NCBI RefSeq assembly: GCF_044792555.1
Contig: NZ_CP126238.1
Coordinates: 3,844,001-3,908,000 of the forward strand
Reading direction: 5' to 3'
Length of the DNA: 64,000 bases
DNA from: Alicycliphilus denitrificans_A
Lineage (GTDB): Bacteria; Pseudomonadota; Gammaproteobacteria; Burkholderiales; Burkholderiaceae_C
In this document: piece after piece, positions 25,924 through 35,933 of the stretch
How positions within the stretch are numbered: the stretch's first letter is position 1
Layout of the letters: each line of letters opens with the position of its first letter
The notes under the pieces: generated by a model
What the model was told of the DNA's origin: nothing
Seen by the model: the letters and a program-made list of their open reading frames with translations, nothing else
Database searches by the model: none
Translations under genes and position numbers: made by a program

Positions 25924-27048
25924 ATGAAAGCCTTGCCCCCACTCCACATGCTGCATTGGTTCATGGCCCTGGTGCTGGCCCTGGGCCTGAGCGCACCGGC
26001 ACAGGCGCTGCGCATCAAGGAAGTGGCGGCCGTGCAAGGCGTGCGCAGCAACCAGCTGTCGGGCTACGGCCTGGTGGTGGGCCTGGACGGCACCGGCGAC
26101 CAATCCACGCAAATGCCATTCACGGCCCAGGCCATGAGCAACTACCTGCAGCAGATGGGCATCTCCCTGCCGCCGGGCGCGGGCACGCCCCAGCTCAAGA
26201 ACGTGGCCACGGTGGTGGTCACGGCGCAGCTGCCGGCCTTTGCCCAGCCGGGACAGACGATCGACGTGGCCGTGTCCTCCATTGGCAACGCCAAGTCGCT
26301 CAAGGGCGGCACGCTGATCGCCACGCCGCTGCGCGGTGCCGACGGCCAGATCTACGCCCTGGCCCAGGGCAATCTGGTGGTGGGCGGCGCCGGCGCCGCC
26401 GCCGGCGGCTCCAAGGTGCAGATCAACCACCTCAGCGCCGGGCGCATCCCCGATGGCGCCCAGGTCGAGCGCAGCGTGCCCACGCCGCTGCACGACGGCG
26501 ACAGCATCACCCTGGACCTGAACGCCACGGACTTTCAAACCGCACGCAAGGTGGCGCTGGCCATCAACGCCCGTGCCGGCCAGGGCGTGGCCACCGCGCT
26601 CAACGGCCGCACCGTGCAGGTGCGCGCGCCCCAGGAGCCGGACGCACGCGTGGCCTTCATTGCCGAGCTCGAAGAGCTGCAGCTGCCCGACTCCACGCCC
26701 GCCGCCAAGGTGGTCATCAACGCGCGCACCGGCTCCATCGTGCTGAACCAGGCCGTGACGCTGGGGCCCTGCGCCATCGCCCACGGCAACCTGTCCATCA
26801 CCATCAGCAGCACGCCCGTCATCAGCCAGCCCAACCCGCTGTCGCTGGGCCAGACCGTGGTGGCGCAAAAGAGCGACATCACCATTCAGCAGGACGGCGG
26901 CAAGGTGATGCAGGTGCCGGCTTCGCCGCAGCTGTCGGACGTGGTGCGCGCACTCAACGCCCTGGGCGCCACCCCGCAGGATCTGCTGGCCATACTGCAG
27001 GCCATCAAGGCGGCGGGCGCGCTGAATGCCGAGCTGGAGGTGATTTGA
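25924..27048 (+). CDS. flgI: Flagellar P-ring protein FlgI
   Basis: 374 residues. Signal peptide ending LGLSAPAQA, then RIKEVAAVQGVRSNQLSGYG and LVVGLDGTGD, the family hallmark, and later QVINARTG-type KVVINARTGSIVLNQAV. FlgI forms the periplasmic ring; FlgA escorts it. No ribosome-binding site is evident upstream. Confidence 0.97.
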   Translation: MKALPPLHMLHWFMALVLALGLSAPAQALRIKEVAAVQGVRSNQLSGYGLVVGLDGTGDQSTQMPFTAQAMSNYLQQMGISLPPGAGTPQLKNVATVVVTAQLPAFAQPGQTIDVAVSSIGNAKSLKGGTLIATPLRGADGQIYALAQGNLVVGGAGAAAGGSKVQINHLSAGRIPDGAQVERSVPTPLHDGDSITLDLNATDFQTARKVALAINARAGQGVATALNGRTVQVRAPQEPDARVAFIAELEELQLPDSTPAAKVVINARTGSIVLNQAVTLGPCAIAHGNLSITISSTPVISQPNPLSLGQTVVAQKSDITIQQDGGKVMQVPASPQLSDVVRALNALGATPQDLLAILQAIKAAGALNAELEVI

Positions 27049-27983
27049 TGAGCTTCGCCCTGTCCAGCGCCAGCACGAGCACCGCGCGCCAGGCGCTGGC
27101 CGTGGACGGGCGCTCGCTGAATGCCCTGAAGTTCCAGGCCGTCCAGGGCGATGCGCAGGCGACCCAGGGCGCCACGCAGGAGGCGGCCAAGCAGCTCGAA
27201 TCGCTGTTCATGCGCGAGCTCATCAAGAGCATGCGCGAGGCAACCATGAAGTCCGGCCTGCTGGACGGCGCCGAGGGCAACCTGGCGAACGACCTGTTCG
27301 ACCAGCAGCTGTCGGTGCAGATGTCGGGCCGGCCGGGCGGCCTGTCCGAGGCCATACAGCGCCAGCTGTCCAAACAACTCGGCGGCGACGGCGAGACCGC
27401 CCTCGTGCCCGGCTCCACCCTGGGCCTGGACGCCGCGCTGCGCAAGAGCGCCCCGGCGGACAACCCGCGCGCGCGCGGCCCCAAGGGGCGCGACGATTTC
27501 GTGCAGCACCACCGCGCCGCCGCCGAGCGCGTGGCGCAGAGCAGCGGCATCCCGGCCAGCTTCATGCTGGGCCAGGCGGGGCACGAGACCGGCTGGGGCA
27601 AGAGCGAGATCCGCAACAAGGACGGCAGCAACGCCTTCAACCTGTTCGGCATCAAGGCCGGCAAGGGCTGGAGCGGCAAGGTGGCCGAGGTAACGACCAC
27701 CGAGTACATCAACGGCGCGCCGCGCAAGGTGGTGGCCAAGTTCCGCGCCTACGACTCCTACGAGGACTCGTTCAAGGACTACGCGCGCCTGATCAACGAC
27801 AACCCGCGCTACGAGAAGGCGCGCGCCAAGACCCATTCGGCCGTGGCCTACGCCTCCGAGCTGCAAAAGGCCGGCTACGCCACCGACCCGCAATACGCCA
27901 CCAAGCTCAGCCGCGCCATCCAGAGCACCGTGGGCGTGGCGCGCTCGCCCCTGCTGGCCCGGGCCAGCGGCACGCAGGCCTGA
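27048..27983 (+). CDS. flgJ: Flagellar rod cap and muramidase FlgJ
   Basis: 311 residues; ATG shares one base with the flgI stop (TGATG). The N-terminal rod-cap domain (QLESLFMRELIKSMREATMK, FDQQLSVQMS) is fused to a glucosaminidase-type domain, as in gamma- and betaproteobacteria, with the catalytic Glu at residue 180 (GQAGHETGWGKSEI). It cuts peptidoglycan to let the rod through. Confidence 0.96.
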   Translation: MSFALSSASTSTARQALAVDGRSLNALKFQAVQGDAQATQGATQEAAKQLESLFMRELIKSMREATMKSGLLDGAEGNLANDLFDQQLSVQMSGRPGGLSEAIQRQLSKQLGGDGETALVPGSTLGLDAALRKSAPADNPRARGPKGRDDFVQHHRAAAERVAQSSGIPASFMLGQAGHETGWGKSEIRNKDGSNAFNLFGIKAGKGWSGKVAEVTTTEYINGAPRKVVAKFRAYDSYEDSFKDYARLINDNPRYEKARAKTHSAVAYASELQKAGYATDPQYATKLSRAIQSTVGVARSPLLARASGTQA

Positions 27984-28000
27984 TGACAAGGCACTGAACC

Positions 28001-30022
28001 ATGAGCCTGCTCAACGTCGGCGCACGCGCCCTCCTCGCCAACCAGGTGGCCCTGCAGACCACGGGGCACAACATCGCCAACGTGGGCACGGCCGGCTATT
28101 CGCGCCAGAGCGTGTCCATGGAGACGGTGCCCGGCCAGTTCACGGGCGCCGGTTTCGTCGGCAAGGGCGTGAACGTGGCCACCATCCTGCGCAACCACAA
28201 CGAACTGCTCACGCGCCAGGCGGCCGCGGCCCAGGCGGTGCAGGCGGCCGACACGGTGCGCACCGAGCGCTTTGCGCAGCTGCAGAACGTCTTCAGCGGC
28301 GGCCCCAGCGGGCTGGGCAGCGCCATCAACGACATGCTCAACTCGCTGGGCGACGTGGTGAGCGCCCCCACCGACCTGACGGCGCGCACCGTGACGCTCG
28401 CGCGCATGGACGAGACGGCCGCGCGCGTGCGCTCGTCGGCCCAGCAGTTGCAGGAGATCACCTACTCGGTGGGCGAGCAGCTGCGCAACAACGCCACCAC
28501 CATCAACGACCTGGCCAAGGGCATTGCCAACGTCAACGAGCAGATCGCCCGCGCCATGGGCGGCGGCCACGCGCCCAACGACCTGCTGGACAAACGCGAC
28601 CAACTGATCCGCGAGCTGAACCAATACATCCAGACCACGCAGGTCCCGGCCGGCGACGGCACCGTGGGCATTTTCATCGGCGGCAGCCAGGCTCTGGTGC
28701 TGGGGCAGCAGGCCTCGACGGTCTCGGTGGGCGAATCGAAGCTGTTTCCGGGCAGCCAGCAGATGGCGCTGTTCTTCAACCGCCAGGGCGCTGAGCCGCT
28801 GGAGCTCGGCGAGGGCACGCTCGGCGGCGGCGAAACCGCGGGCCTGCTGAAGTTTGCCAACCACGACCTGGCCGAGGGCCGCAACCTGCTGGGGCGCATG
28901 GCGCTGGCCATCGGCACGGCGATGAATTACCAGCAGTCCATGGGGCTGACGCTCGATGGCCAGCGGGGTAAGCCGCTGTTCAATACCCCGGCCGCGGTCG
29001 ATGGCCTGACCAGCGGCTCGGCCAAGGGCAGCATCGACCTGAGCGACCCGAGCAAGTTCAAGCCCACAGAGCTAGTCGCATCCGACTACGAGGTGCGCTT
29101 TACCACGCCGCCAGCCGGCCAGGTGGTGCGTCTGTCCGACGGCAAGGCCACGGACTTTACCGATCTGAACAACCTGCGGCTCGCACCGATTGACGGTCTA
29201 ACATTTGACTTCACAGCGGCCGGCCAGGCTGGCGAGCGCGTGCTGTTCAGACCCTTTGCCACGGCCGCAGCCGACATGCAGGCCCTGGTGCATTCGCCAC
29301 GCGAGCTGGCCGCCGCCAGCCCGGTGAATGCACAGATGGGCAAGGGCAATGGCGGCACGCTGCAGTTGGCAGGGCTGAAAGCCACCGGGCAGCACTGGGA
29401 CCCGGCACTCAACAACCTGAATGGCGGTGTTTACGCCGATGGAAATTTCTACTCCACACCATCCAGCGCCCCGGTAACGCTGACCTTTGATGGCACCGGC
29501 GGCTTCGAGCTCACGGGCCACACCGAAGACCCGATAGACATGTCTCTCTCCCCGCCCGAGCCGCTGACGGGTCCGCCGTACAGCTACACCTCAGGGCACA
29601 AGATCTCCATCGACGGCTGGGAGATCACGCTGCAGGGCTCGCCCAAGGCGGGCGACACGGTCACCGTGGGCAACGCCACGGATCCGCTGCACGGCGACAT
29701 CTACACCCGCAACGCCGGCAATGCCGGGGCACTGATGCAGCTGCGCGACGTGAAGATGTTTGACGAATCCACCCTCTCCGACGGCTACGCCGGCCTGATG
29801 GCCCAGGTGGGTACCCGGGCGCAAAGCGCACAGTACGCGGCCAAGTTGTCGGAATCCATTGCGCACAATCTGGAGGCCGACCGCACCGCCGTCTCGGGCG
29901 TGAACCTGGACGAGGAGGCTGCCAGGCTCATCCAGTACCAGCAGTCCTACCAGGCCGCGGCCAAGGTGCTGCAGATTGCGCAGAACATTTTCGACAACCT
30001 GATCCAGTCCATGGGCCGCTGA
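28001..30022 (+). CDS. flgK: Hook-filament junction protein FlgK (HAP1)
   Basis: 673 residues, with N-terminus MSLLNVGARALLANQVALQT and HNIANVGTAGYSRQ and C-terminus SGVNLDEEAARLIQYQQSYQ, the two ends that polymerise. The middle is variable. Chaperoned by FlgN. Confidence 0.97.
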   Translation: MSLLNVGARALLANQVALQTTGHNIANVGTAGYSRQSVSMETVPGQFTGAGFVGKGVNVATILRNHNELLTRQAAAAQAVQAADTVRTERFAQLQNVFSGGPSGLGSAINDMLNSLGDVVSAPTDLTARTVTLARMDETAARVRSSAQQLQEITYSVGEQLRNNATTINDLAKGIANVNEQIARAMGGGHAPNDLLDKRDQLIRELNQYIQTTQVPAGDGTVGIFIGGSQALVLGQQASTVSVGESKLFPGSQQMALFFNRQGAEPLELGEGTLGGGETAGLLKFANHDLAEGRNLLGRMALAIGTAMNYQQSMGLTLDGQRGKPLFNTPAAVDGLTSGSAKGSIDLSDPSKFKPTELVASDYEVRFTTPPAGQVVRLSDGKATDFTDLNNLRLAPIDGLTFDFTAAGQAGERVLFRPFATAAADMQALVHSPRELAAASPVNAQMGKGNGGTLQLAGLKATGQHWDPALNNLNGGVYADGNFYSTPSSAPVTLTFDGTGGFELTGHTEDPIDMSLSPPEPLTGPPYSYTSGHKISIDGWEITLQGSPKAGDTVTVGNATDPLHGDIYTRNAGNAGALMQLRDVKMFDESTLSDGYAGLMAQVGTRAQSAQYAAKLSESIAHNLEADRTAVSGVNLDEEAARLIQYQQSYQAAAKVLQIAQNIFDNLIQSMGR

Positions 30023-30033
30023 AAGGACTTGAC

Positions 30034-31281
30034 ATGAGCAGCTCGTTTTTCCGCGTCAGCACCGCCAACATGTATGACGGCGCCATCCGCAACCTGGGGG
30101 CGCGCCAGAGCCAGCTGGTGGGCCTGCAGGAGAACCTCAGCTCCGGCAAGCGCGTGGTGCGCGCCAGCGACGACCCGGTGGCCGCGGCGCAGGCCGAGCG
30201 CGCCCTCACGCGCATGGAGCGCATCAAGACCGAGCAGCGCCAGCTGGAAAGCCAGCGCAATGCCATGGCGCTGGCCGAGTCCACCCTGGGCGACGCGGTC
30301 GAAATGGTGCAGCAGATGCGCGAGCTGATGGTGGCCGCCGGACGCGGCGGGCAAACCAGCAACGATCGCAACACCTACGCCACCCAGCTGCAAAGCCTGC
30401 GCGACCAGATGCAGGAAATCATCAACCGCAAGGACACCAACGGCCAGCCCCTGCTGGGCGCGCTGGGCAGCGCGCTGCAGCCCTTTGCCGGGGCGCTGCA
30501 GTTCGACGGCCTGCCCGGGCAGGCCGGTAGCAGCGGTACGGCCATTGCCGGCAGCGTGGACGGACATGCGGCACTGATGTTCGACCCGGTGCGTGACGGC
30601 GTTTACGACGCCAAGGTCACACACGCCCCGGGCAGCACGCTGAGCAGCACCCCGGCGCAGACATTCAACCGCTCTCTGATGGACGGCGCCAGCTATCAGC
30701 TGGATATCAACAGCGTCACCGTGGATCCGACAGACGGCAGCACCACGGTCGATTACACCCTGACCAAAACCGACAAAGACGGCAGCATCTTCGCCGACAT
30801 TTTCACCAGCGCCCCCACCCCGCCGGGGCAGGCGATTGCCATCGACATCATGGAAGGCGCGGACAAGGTCATGTCCTTTGGGCTCAAGGGCACGCCCGTA
30901 CAGTTCGACCAGGTCACCCTGACCCCCAGCCCCGGCCTGATGCAGTCGATCGACGCCGCCATCCAGGGCCTGAAGCAGGCCGGCAATGACGCCTCGGGCA
31001 GCCAGGTGGTGACGCAGGCGCTGGCGCACATGGATGCCGGCCTGGAGCGCCTGTTTACCGTGCGCGGCTATGCCGGCGAGCTGCTCAACCGCGCCGACCG
31101 CATCACCGGCGACCAGGACACGCGCGCCGTCCAGCTGGAAGCCGACCGCTCGCGCGCCGAGGATCTGGACATGGTCAAGGGCATCTCGGAGTTTCAAAAT
31201 GCCAACATCGGCTACGAGGCCGCCCTCAAGTCCTACGCCCAGGTGCAGCGCCTGTCGTTGTTCAACTACATCAACGGCTAG
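30034..31281 (+). CDS. flgL: Hook-filament junction protein FlgL (HAP3)
   Basis: 415 residues. Flagellin-like N-terminus (RVSTANMYDGAIRNLGARQS, LSSGKRVVRASDDPVAAAQA) and C-terminal helix (LDMVKGISEFQNANIGYEAA). 11 bases after flgK. Last structural gene of the flgIJKL operon. Confidence 0.96.
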   Translation: MSSSFFRVSTANMYDGAIRNLGARQSQLVGLQENLSSGKRVVRASDDPVAAAQAERALTRMERIKTEQRQLESQRNAMALAESTLGDAVEMVQQMRELMVAAGRGGQTSNDRNTYATQLQSLRDQMQEIINRKDTNGQPLLGALGSALQPFAGALQFDGLPGQAGSSGTAIAGSVDGHAALMFDPVRDGVYDAKVTHAPGSTLSSTPAQTFNRSLMDGASYQLDINSVTVDPTDGSTTVDYTLTKTDKDGSIFADIFTSAPTPPGQAIAIDIMEGADKVMSFGLKGTPVQFDQVTLTPSPGLMQSIDAAIQGLKQAGNDASGSQVVTQALAHMDAGLERLFTVRGYAGELLNRADRITGDQDTRAVQLEADRSRAEDLDMVKGISEFQNANIGYEAALKSYAQVQRLSLFNYING

Positions 31282-31334
31282 CGCCGCGCCGGCATGACAA
31301 TGTCAATCTTTGCCACGATGCTTGAACCCGCCCC

Positions 31335-32549
31335 ATGGTCCAATCCGTTCTAGGCAGCCTGGTACTGGGCTACCGGCCCCTGTGGAACGCCGCGCGCAAG
31401 CTCGCCGGCGTGCAGCTGTACGTGCACGGCCACGGCTCTCAGCTGGTGGACGCGGCGCACCTGCTGCGCACCATCCAGGAGCTGTGGAGCGCGGCCTCGC
31501 CCCCGCTGCTGCTGGCGCCACGCTCGCAGCAACTGCTGCTGGACCTGCTGGCGCACGCGCCGCGCGGCGCGCCGTGGATCGAGGTGCCGGGCGACTGGCT
31601 GTCCGCGCCCGCCATCCGCGAGGCCGTGGAAAAGGCCCATGGCCGCGGCCTGCGCCTGGTCTGGCGCGGCCCCTTCCACCACCTGCCGGACGCCGACACC
31701 GCGCGGCTGTTTGACAACAGCCTGCTGCAGCTGTCCGGGGGCGACGCGATGGCGGCGCTGCAGGCCGCCGTCGCCGAGCAGCGCAGCCCCCTGATCGCCG
31801 GGCAGATGTACGACAACATCGCCAGCCGCGCGCTGCTCACGCATTGCCTGGGCCAGGGCGGCGCCCTGGCCGTGGCCGGCTGGCCCATGGAGGACGTGCT
31901 GCACGCCCTGCGCCACCAGCCGCTGCAGCCCGCGCACGAGGTGGTGCAAAGGCTCCTGAAGGCCATCGACGACGAGCAGTCCATCGACCGCTTCGAGCAG
32001 ATCCTGGGCGAAGACCCGCTGCTGGCCTACCGCTTCATGACCTACACCAACTCCGCGGCGCTGGGCCTGCGCACCGGGGTGGACTCGCTGCGCCGCGGCC
32101 TGGTGATGATGGGCTACGGCTCGCTCTCGCGCTGGCTGGCGGAACAGTTGCCGCACGCCAGCACCGAGCCCGACCTGCGCCCGATACGCTTGGCCATGGT
32201 GCTGCGCGCACGCCTGACCGAGGAGCTGCTCGAATCCGGCGTGGGCAAGGACCTGCGCGGCGAGGTGTATCTGAGCGGCCTGTTCTCGCAGCTCGACGAG
32301 CTGCTGCGCGAGCCCCTGGGCAGCATCTTGCGCCGCCTGCCGCTGTCCGAGCGCATCTTCAACGCCACCGTGCTGCGCACCGGCGCCTATGCCCCCAGCC
32401 TGGAGCTGGCCTGCGCACTGGAGAGCGAGGACGCCGGCGCCATAGTCCAGCTGTGCGAGGCGCACGAGCTGGAGCTTGAATACGTCAACCGCGCCCTGCT
32501 GCGCGTGCTGTCCGAACTGGCCGTGGAGCGGCCCGCTGCGCACCATTAG
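31335..32549 (+). CDS. HDOD-domain signalling protein (EAL-HDOD/YuxH-like)
   Basis: 404 residues. The C-terminal half is an HDOD domain (LLKAIDDEQSIDRFEQILGE, LLAYRFMTYTNSAALGLRTG, SLRRGLVMMGYGSLSRWL). The N-terminal half has the length of an EAL-like domain, as in YuxH-type proteins, but I see no EAL signature or metal ligands, so c-di-GMP hydrolysis is unlikely. Position 53 bases after flgL suggests a role in motility signalling (inference). Confidence 0.8.
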   Translation: MVQSVLGSLVLGYRPLWNAARKLAGVQLYVHGHGSQLVDAAHLLRTIQELWSAASPPLLLAPRSQQLLLDLLAHAPRGAPWIEVPGDWLSAPAIREAVEKAHGRGLRLVWRGPFHHLPDADTARLFDNSLLQLSGGDAMAALQAAVAEQRSPLIAGQMYDNIASRALLTHCLGQGGALAVAGWPMEDVLHALRHQPLQPAHEVVQRLLKAIDDEQSIDRFEQILGEDPLLAYRFMTYTNSAALGLRTGVDSLRRGLVMMGYGSLSRWLAEQLPHASTEPDLRPIRLAMVLRARLTEELLESGVGKDLRGEVYLSGLFSQLDELLREPLGSILRRLPLSERIFNATVLRTGAYAPSLELACALESEDAGAIVQLCEAHELELEYVNRALLRVLSELAVERPAAHH

Positions 32550-32591
32550 GCTTGCAACACCCGCACCAAGGGCGCAAGGAGCTATCAAATC

Positions 32592-34001
32592 ATGAGCACA
32601 TCCGGCTCTTCCGGCCCCGCCCATACCGCCTCCCCCAACGCCGGCGCAACGCGCGGCGGCTTTTCCTCCGGCCTGGGCGTGCTGGCCGCCACCCTGGGCT
32701 CGGCCGTGGGCCTGGGCAATATCTGGAAGTTCCCCACCCTCACCGGCGCCAACGGCGGTGCCGGCTTTCTGCTGGTCTACCTGCTCTCGACACTGCTCAT
32801 CGGCCTGCCGCTGATGGTGGCCGAGATCGCCATCGGCCGCCAGGCGCGCGCCAACCCCATCTCGGCGCTGCGCCAGCTCAGGCCCCATGGCGCGCCCTGG
32901 TGGCTGATAGGCATGGCGGGCATGGCGGCGGCGTTCCTGATCCTGTCGTTCTACTCCGAGGTCGTCGCCTGGGTGTTTGCCTATGTCGCCAAGGCCCTCA
33001 CGGGCGGCCTGCTATCGAGCGACCCGGCGCAGACGCAGGCGAGCTTTGACGCCCTGGTCACCGACCCGGTGCAGTCGCTGGTCTGGCAATGGGTGGTGCT
33101 GGCCTTCATAGGCGGCATCCTGCTGCTGGGCGTCACGCGCGGCATCGAGGCGGCGACGAAGAAACTCATGCCGCTGCTGTTCCTGCTGCTGCTCCTGCTG
33201 TGCGGCTACAGCCTGACGCTGCCGGGCAGGGCCCAGGCGCTGGCCTTCCTGTTTGCGCCCGAGTGGCACAAGATCACGCCCGCCGTGGTGCTCACGGCCA
33301 TGGGGCTGGCGTTCTTCAAGCTGTCCATCGGCATGGGCACGATGATGACCTACGGCAGCTACTTCACGGCCAGCCAGAACATCCCCGCCACCGCCACGCG
33401 CGTCATGCTGGCCGACCTGTCGGTGTCGCTGCTGGCCGGCATGGCCATCTTCCCGGCGGTATTCAGCTTCGGCTTTACGCCATCGGCCGGGCCGGCTCTG
33501 GTGTTCATCACCATTCCCGCGGTGTTCGCGCAGATTCCGGGCGGGCAGGTGCTATTGGCGGTGTTCTTCATCCTCACCGCCATCGCCGCCACCGGCGCCA
33601 TGCTCTCCCTCATGGAGGTGCCGGTGGTCATCCTGCACGAGCGCTGGGGCCTGACGCGGCCCAGGGCCACGCTGCTCACGCTGCTGGTGCTGGTGCTGCT
33701 GGGCGCGGGCTGCGCTTTAAGCCAGAGCACGCTGGCGCAGTTCCGGCCCGGTGGGCGCACGCTGTTCGACTGGGCCGACCACCTCTCCTCCAACCTGCTC
33801 CTGCCCGCGGGCGGCATCGCCATCGCACTCTTCGTCGGCTGGGCCTGGGGCGAACGCGCGTTCGCCGCGCAGCTGTCGAACCACGGCGAGCTGGGCAACC
33901 GCGCCCTGGCCCGGCTGCTGTGCCTGCTGCTGCGCTGGGTCACGCCCGCGTTGATCCTGCTGGTCATGCTGGCGGGGCTGGGGGTGTTTTCCGGCGCGTG
34001 A
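32592..34001 (+). CDS. Sodium:neurotransmitter symporter family (SNF) transporter
   Basis: 469 residues, about 11-12 membrane segments. The LeuT-type first helix GSAVGLGNIWKFPTLTG with ANGGAGF is diagnostic and holds Na+ and substrate ligands; IGMGTMMTYGSYF is also typical. It imports an amino acid or similar solute with Na+; the substrate is not deducible. Ribosome-binding site AAGGAG at 32576-32581. Confidence 0.93.
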   Translation: MSTSGSSGPAHTASPNAGATRGGFSSGLGVLAATLGSAVGLGNIWKFPTLTGANGGAGFLLVYLLSTLLIGLPLMVAEIAIGRQARANPISALRQLRPHGAPWWLIGMAGMAAAFLILSFYSEVVAWVFAYVAKALTGGLLSSDPAQTQASFDALVTDPVQSLVWQWVVLAFIGGILLLGVTRGIEAATKKLMPLLFLLLLLLCGYSLTLPGRAQALAFLFAPEWHKITPAVVLTAMGLAFFKLSIGMGTMMTYGSYFTASQNIPATATRVMLADLSVSLLAGMAIFPAVFSFGFTPSAGPALVFITIPAVFAQIPGGQVLLAVFFILTAIAATGAMLSLMEVPVVILHERWGLTRPRATLLTLLVLVLLGAGCALSQSTLAQFRPGGRTLFDWADHLSSNLLLPAGGIAIALFVGWAWGERAFAAQLSNHGELGNRALARLLCLLLRWVTPALILLVMLAGLGVFSGA

Positions 34002-34040
34002 CGGCGCGGCATGGCCCGCGCCAGCGACACGCTGCGGCCA

Positions 34041-34067
34041 TGGATTCCCGCCTTCGCGGGAATGACG
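34041..34067. repeat. REP-like hairpin
   Basis: ATTCCCGC (34044-34051) and GCGGGAAT (34056-34063) form a perfect stem followed by GACG, the short form of the CGTCAT family. Lies in the 281-bp gap between the SNF and LysE genes, which otherwise shows nothing clear. Confidence 0.65.
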
Positions 34068-34282
34068 ATGCGCAGAGGAGTGCCTCTGAGACAGGTCCCT
34101 GGCCCGCCATTTTCATCATCAACGAGCGGTTGCGCACATCACTCCATAAAAAGCGGTGCCGACCTATGCCCTCTGGGCGAGGGAGCTCAAGGCCGCGCGG
34201 CCGGTCGCGTTGCCCCTTTGGACATGGCCAAGCCTTTTTTTCACTACAGTGCTGCCTTTTACCCCGCAACCTGCCGCCCCCC

Positions 34283-34882
34283 ATGCCCCTGGTTGAATTC
34301 ACCGCCCTGCTGGTCCTGGCCAGCGCCATGAGCTTCACGCCCGGCCCCAACACCACGCTGTCCACGGCGCTGGCGGCCAACCGCGGCCTGCCCGCGGCCA
34401 TGCGCTTCGTGCTGGCCGTGCCCGTGGGCTGGTGCGCGCTGCTGCTCTTGTGCGCGCTCGGGCTGGGCGCCATGGTGCTGGCCGTGCCGGCGCTGCGCTG
34501 GGCCATCAAGGCCGTGGGCATTGGCTACCTGCTGTGGCTGGCGCTCAGGCTGGCGCAGTCGGGCCGGCTGTCCGAGGCCGACGCGGCGCGCCTGTCGGTG
34601 GGCTTCTGGCAGGGCGCGGCCCTGCAGTTCGTGAACATCAAGGCCTGGCTGCTGGCGCTGACCATCGTCGCCGGCTGGATCGTGGGGCGAGACGACCAGC
34701 TGCAGCGCCTGGCCGTGGTGCTGCCGGTGATGACGGCCTTCGCCTTTGCCAGCAATTTCACCTATGCCGCCATGGGCGCGCTGCTGCGCCACTGGCTGGC
34801 CCAGGGGCGGCGCCTGCTGTGGTTCAACCGCGCCATGGCGCTGGTGCTGGTAGCCACGGCGCTGTGGATGGTGGCGGCATGA
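34283..34882 (+). CDS. LysE/RhtB-family exporter
   Basis: 199 residues, 5-6 membrane segments. The LysE-family N-terminus is clear (SAMSFTPGPNTTLSTALAAN). It exports an amino acid or related small molecule. Followed by an EamA transporter overlapping by 4 bases. Confidence 0.9.
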   Translation: MPLVEFTALLVLASAMSFTPGPNTTLSTALAANRGLPAAMRFVLAVPVGWCALLLLCALGLGAMVLAVPALRWAIKAVGIGYLLWLALRLAQSGRLSEADAARLSVGFWQGAALQFVNIKAWLLALTIVAGWIVGRDDQLQRLAVVLPVMTAFAFASNFTYAAMGALLRHWLAQGRRLLWFNRAMALVLVATALWMVAA

Positions 34883-35811
34883 GCGCCCCCGCCACCGTCC
34901 GGGGTGGGCACCCCGCGCACCGGGCCGAAACCCTGGGCCTGTGGCTCGGCGTGCTGGGCGTGGCGATCTTCGCCGTCACCCTGCCCGCCACGCGGCTGGC
35001 CACCGGCACGGCCGAGCAGCCCCAGCTCTCGCCCTGGTTCGTCACGCTGGGGCGCGCGGCGCTGGCGGGGCTGCTGTCGGCCGCGTTCCTGCTCGTCACG
35101 CGCTCGCCGCGCCCGCAGCCGCAGCAGTTCAAGCACCTGGGCTGGGCCGTGCTGGGCAACTTGCTGGGCTACCCGCTGCTGCTGGCGTATGCGCTGCGCA
35201 GCGTCACGGCCAGCCACGCGGCGGTGGTCACGGCGCTGCTGCCGCTGGTGACGGCGGGCGTGGCCGCGCTGGTGCTGCACCAGCGCGCACGCCTGGGCTT
35301 CTGGGTCTGCGCGGTGCTGGGCAGCGCGCTGGTGGTGGCGTTTTCGCTGCTGCGCGGCTGGCAGCAGGGCCATGGCTTCAGCCTGGAGGCGGCCGACGCG
35401 CTGCTCGTGGGCGCGGTGGTGGCGGCCTCGGTGGGCTATATCCACGGCGCGCGCATCACCCCCGCGCTGGGTGCCGAGCGCGTGATCTGCTGGGTCTGCC
35501 TGCTGGCGCTGCCGGCCACCCTGCCGGCCACGCTGTGGCTGTGGCCCACGCAGCCCGTGGCGCCCTCGGCCTGGGGCGGATTCCTGTACGTGGGCGTGTT
35601 CTCGATGTGGGCCGGCTTCTTCGCCTGGTACCGTGGGCTGGCCCTGGGCGGCGCGCTGCGCGTGAGCCAGACGCAGCTGCTGCAGCCGTTCTTCTCGATC
35701 CTGGCGGCGATCCCGCTGCTGGGCGAGCCGCTGGACATGGTGACGCTGGGATTTGCCGTGGCGGTGGTGGCCACCGTGGCCATTGGCAGGCGCATGCCGG
35801 TAGAGAATTGA
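34879..35811 (+). CDS. EamA/DMT-family transporter
   Basis: 310 residues, ten membrane segments in two homologous halves (first ending near residue 150; second with AGFFAWYRGLALGGALRVSQ and QLLQPFFSILAAIPLLGE). Substrate unknown. ATGA overlap with the LysE gene, so coexpressed; the following aminotransferase may handle the same amino acid (inference). Confidence 0.9.
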   Translation: MSAPATVRGGHPAHRAETLGLWLGVLGVAIFAVTLPATRLATGTAEQPQLSPWFVTLGRAALAGLLSAAFLLVTRSPRPQPQQFKHLGWAVLGNLLGYPLLLAYALRSVTASHAAVVTALLPLVTAGVAALVLHQRARLGFWVCAVLGSALVVAFSLLRGWQQGHGFSLEAADALLVGAVVAASVGYIHGARITPALGAERVICWVCLLALPATLPATLWLWPTQPVAPSAWGGFLYVGVFSMWAGFFAWYRGLALGGALRVSQTQLLQPFFSILAAIPLLGEPLDMVTLGFAVAVVATVAIGRRMPVEN

Positions 35812-35933
35812 GCTTGCGTTATGCTGCGCGCGCAGTCCCCTATCCGCGGGACCGCGCAACGCCGCACAACGGCATTTTTTTTTGAGCAGATGGATGGCGC
35901 ACTACCCCTTGCGCGCCTTTTGGAGATGAACCC

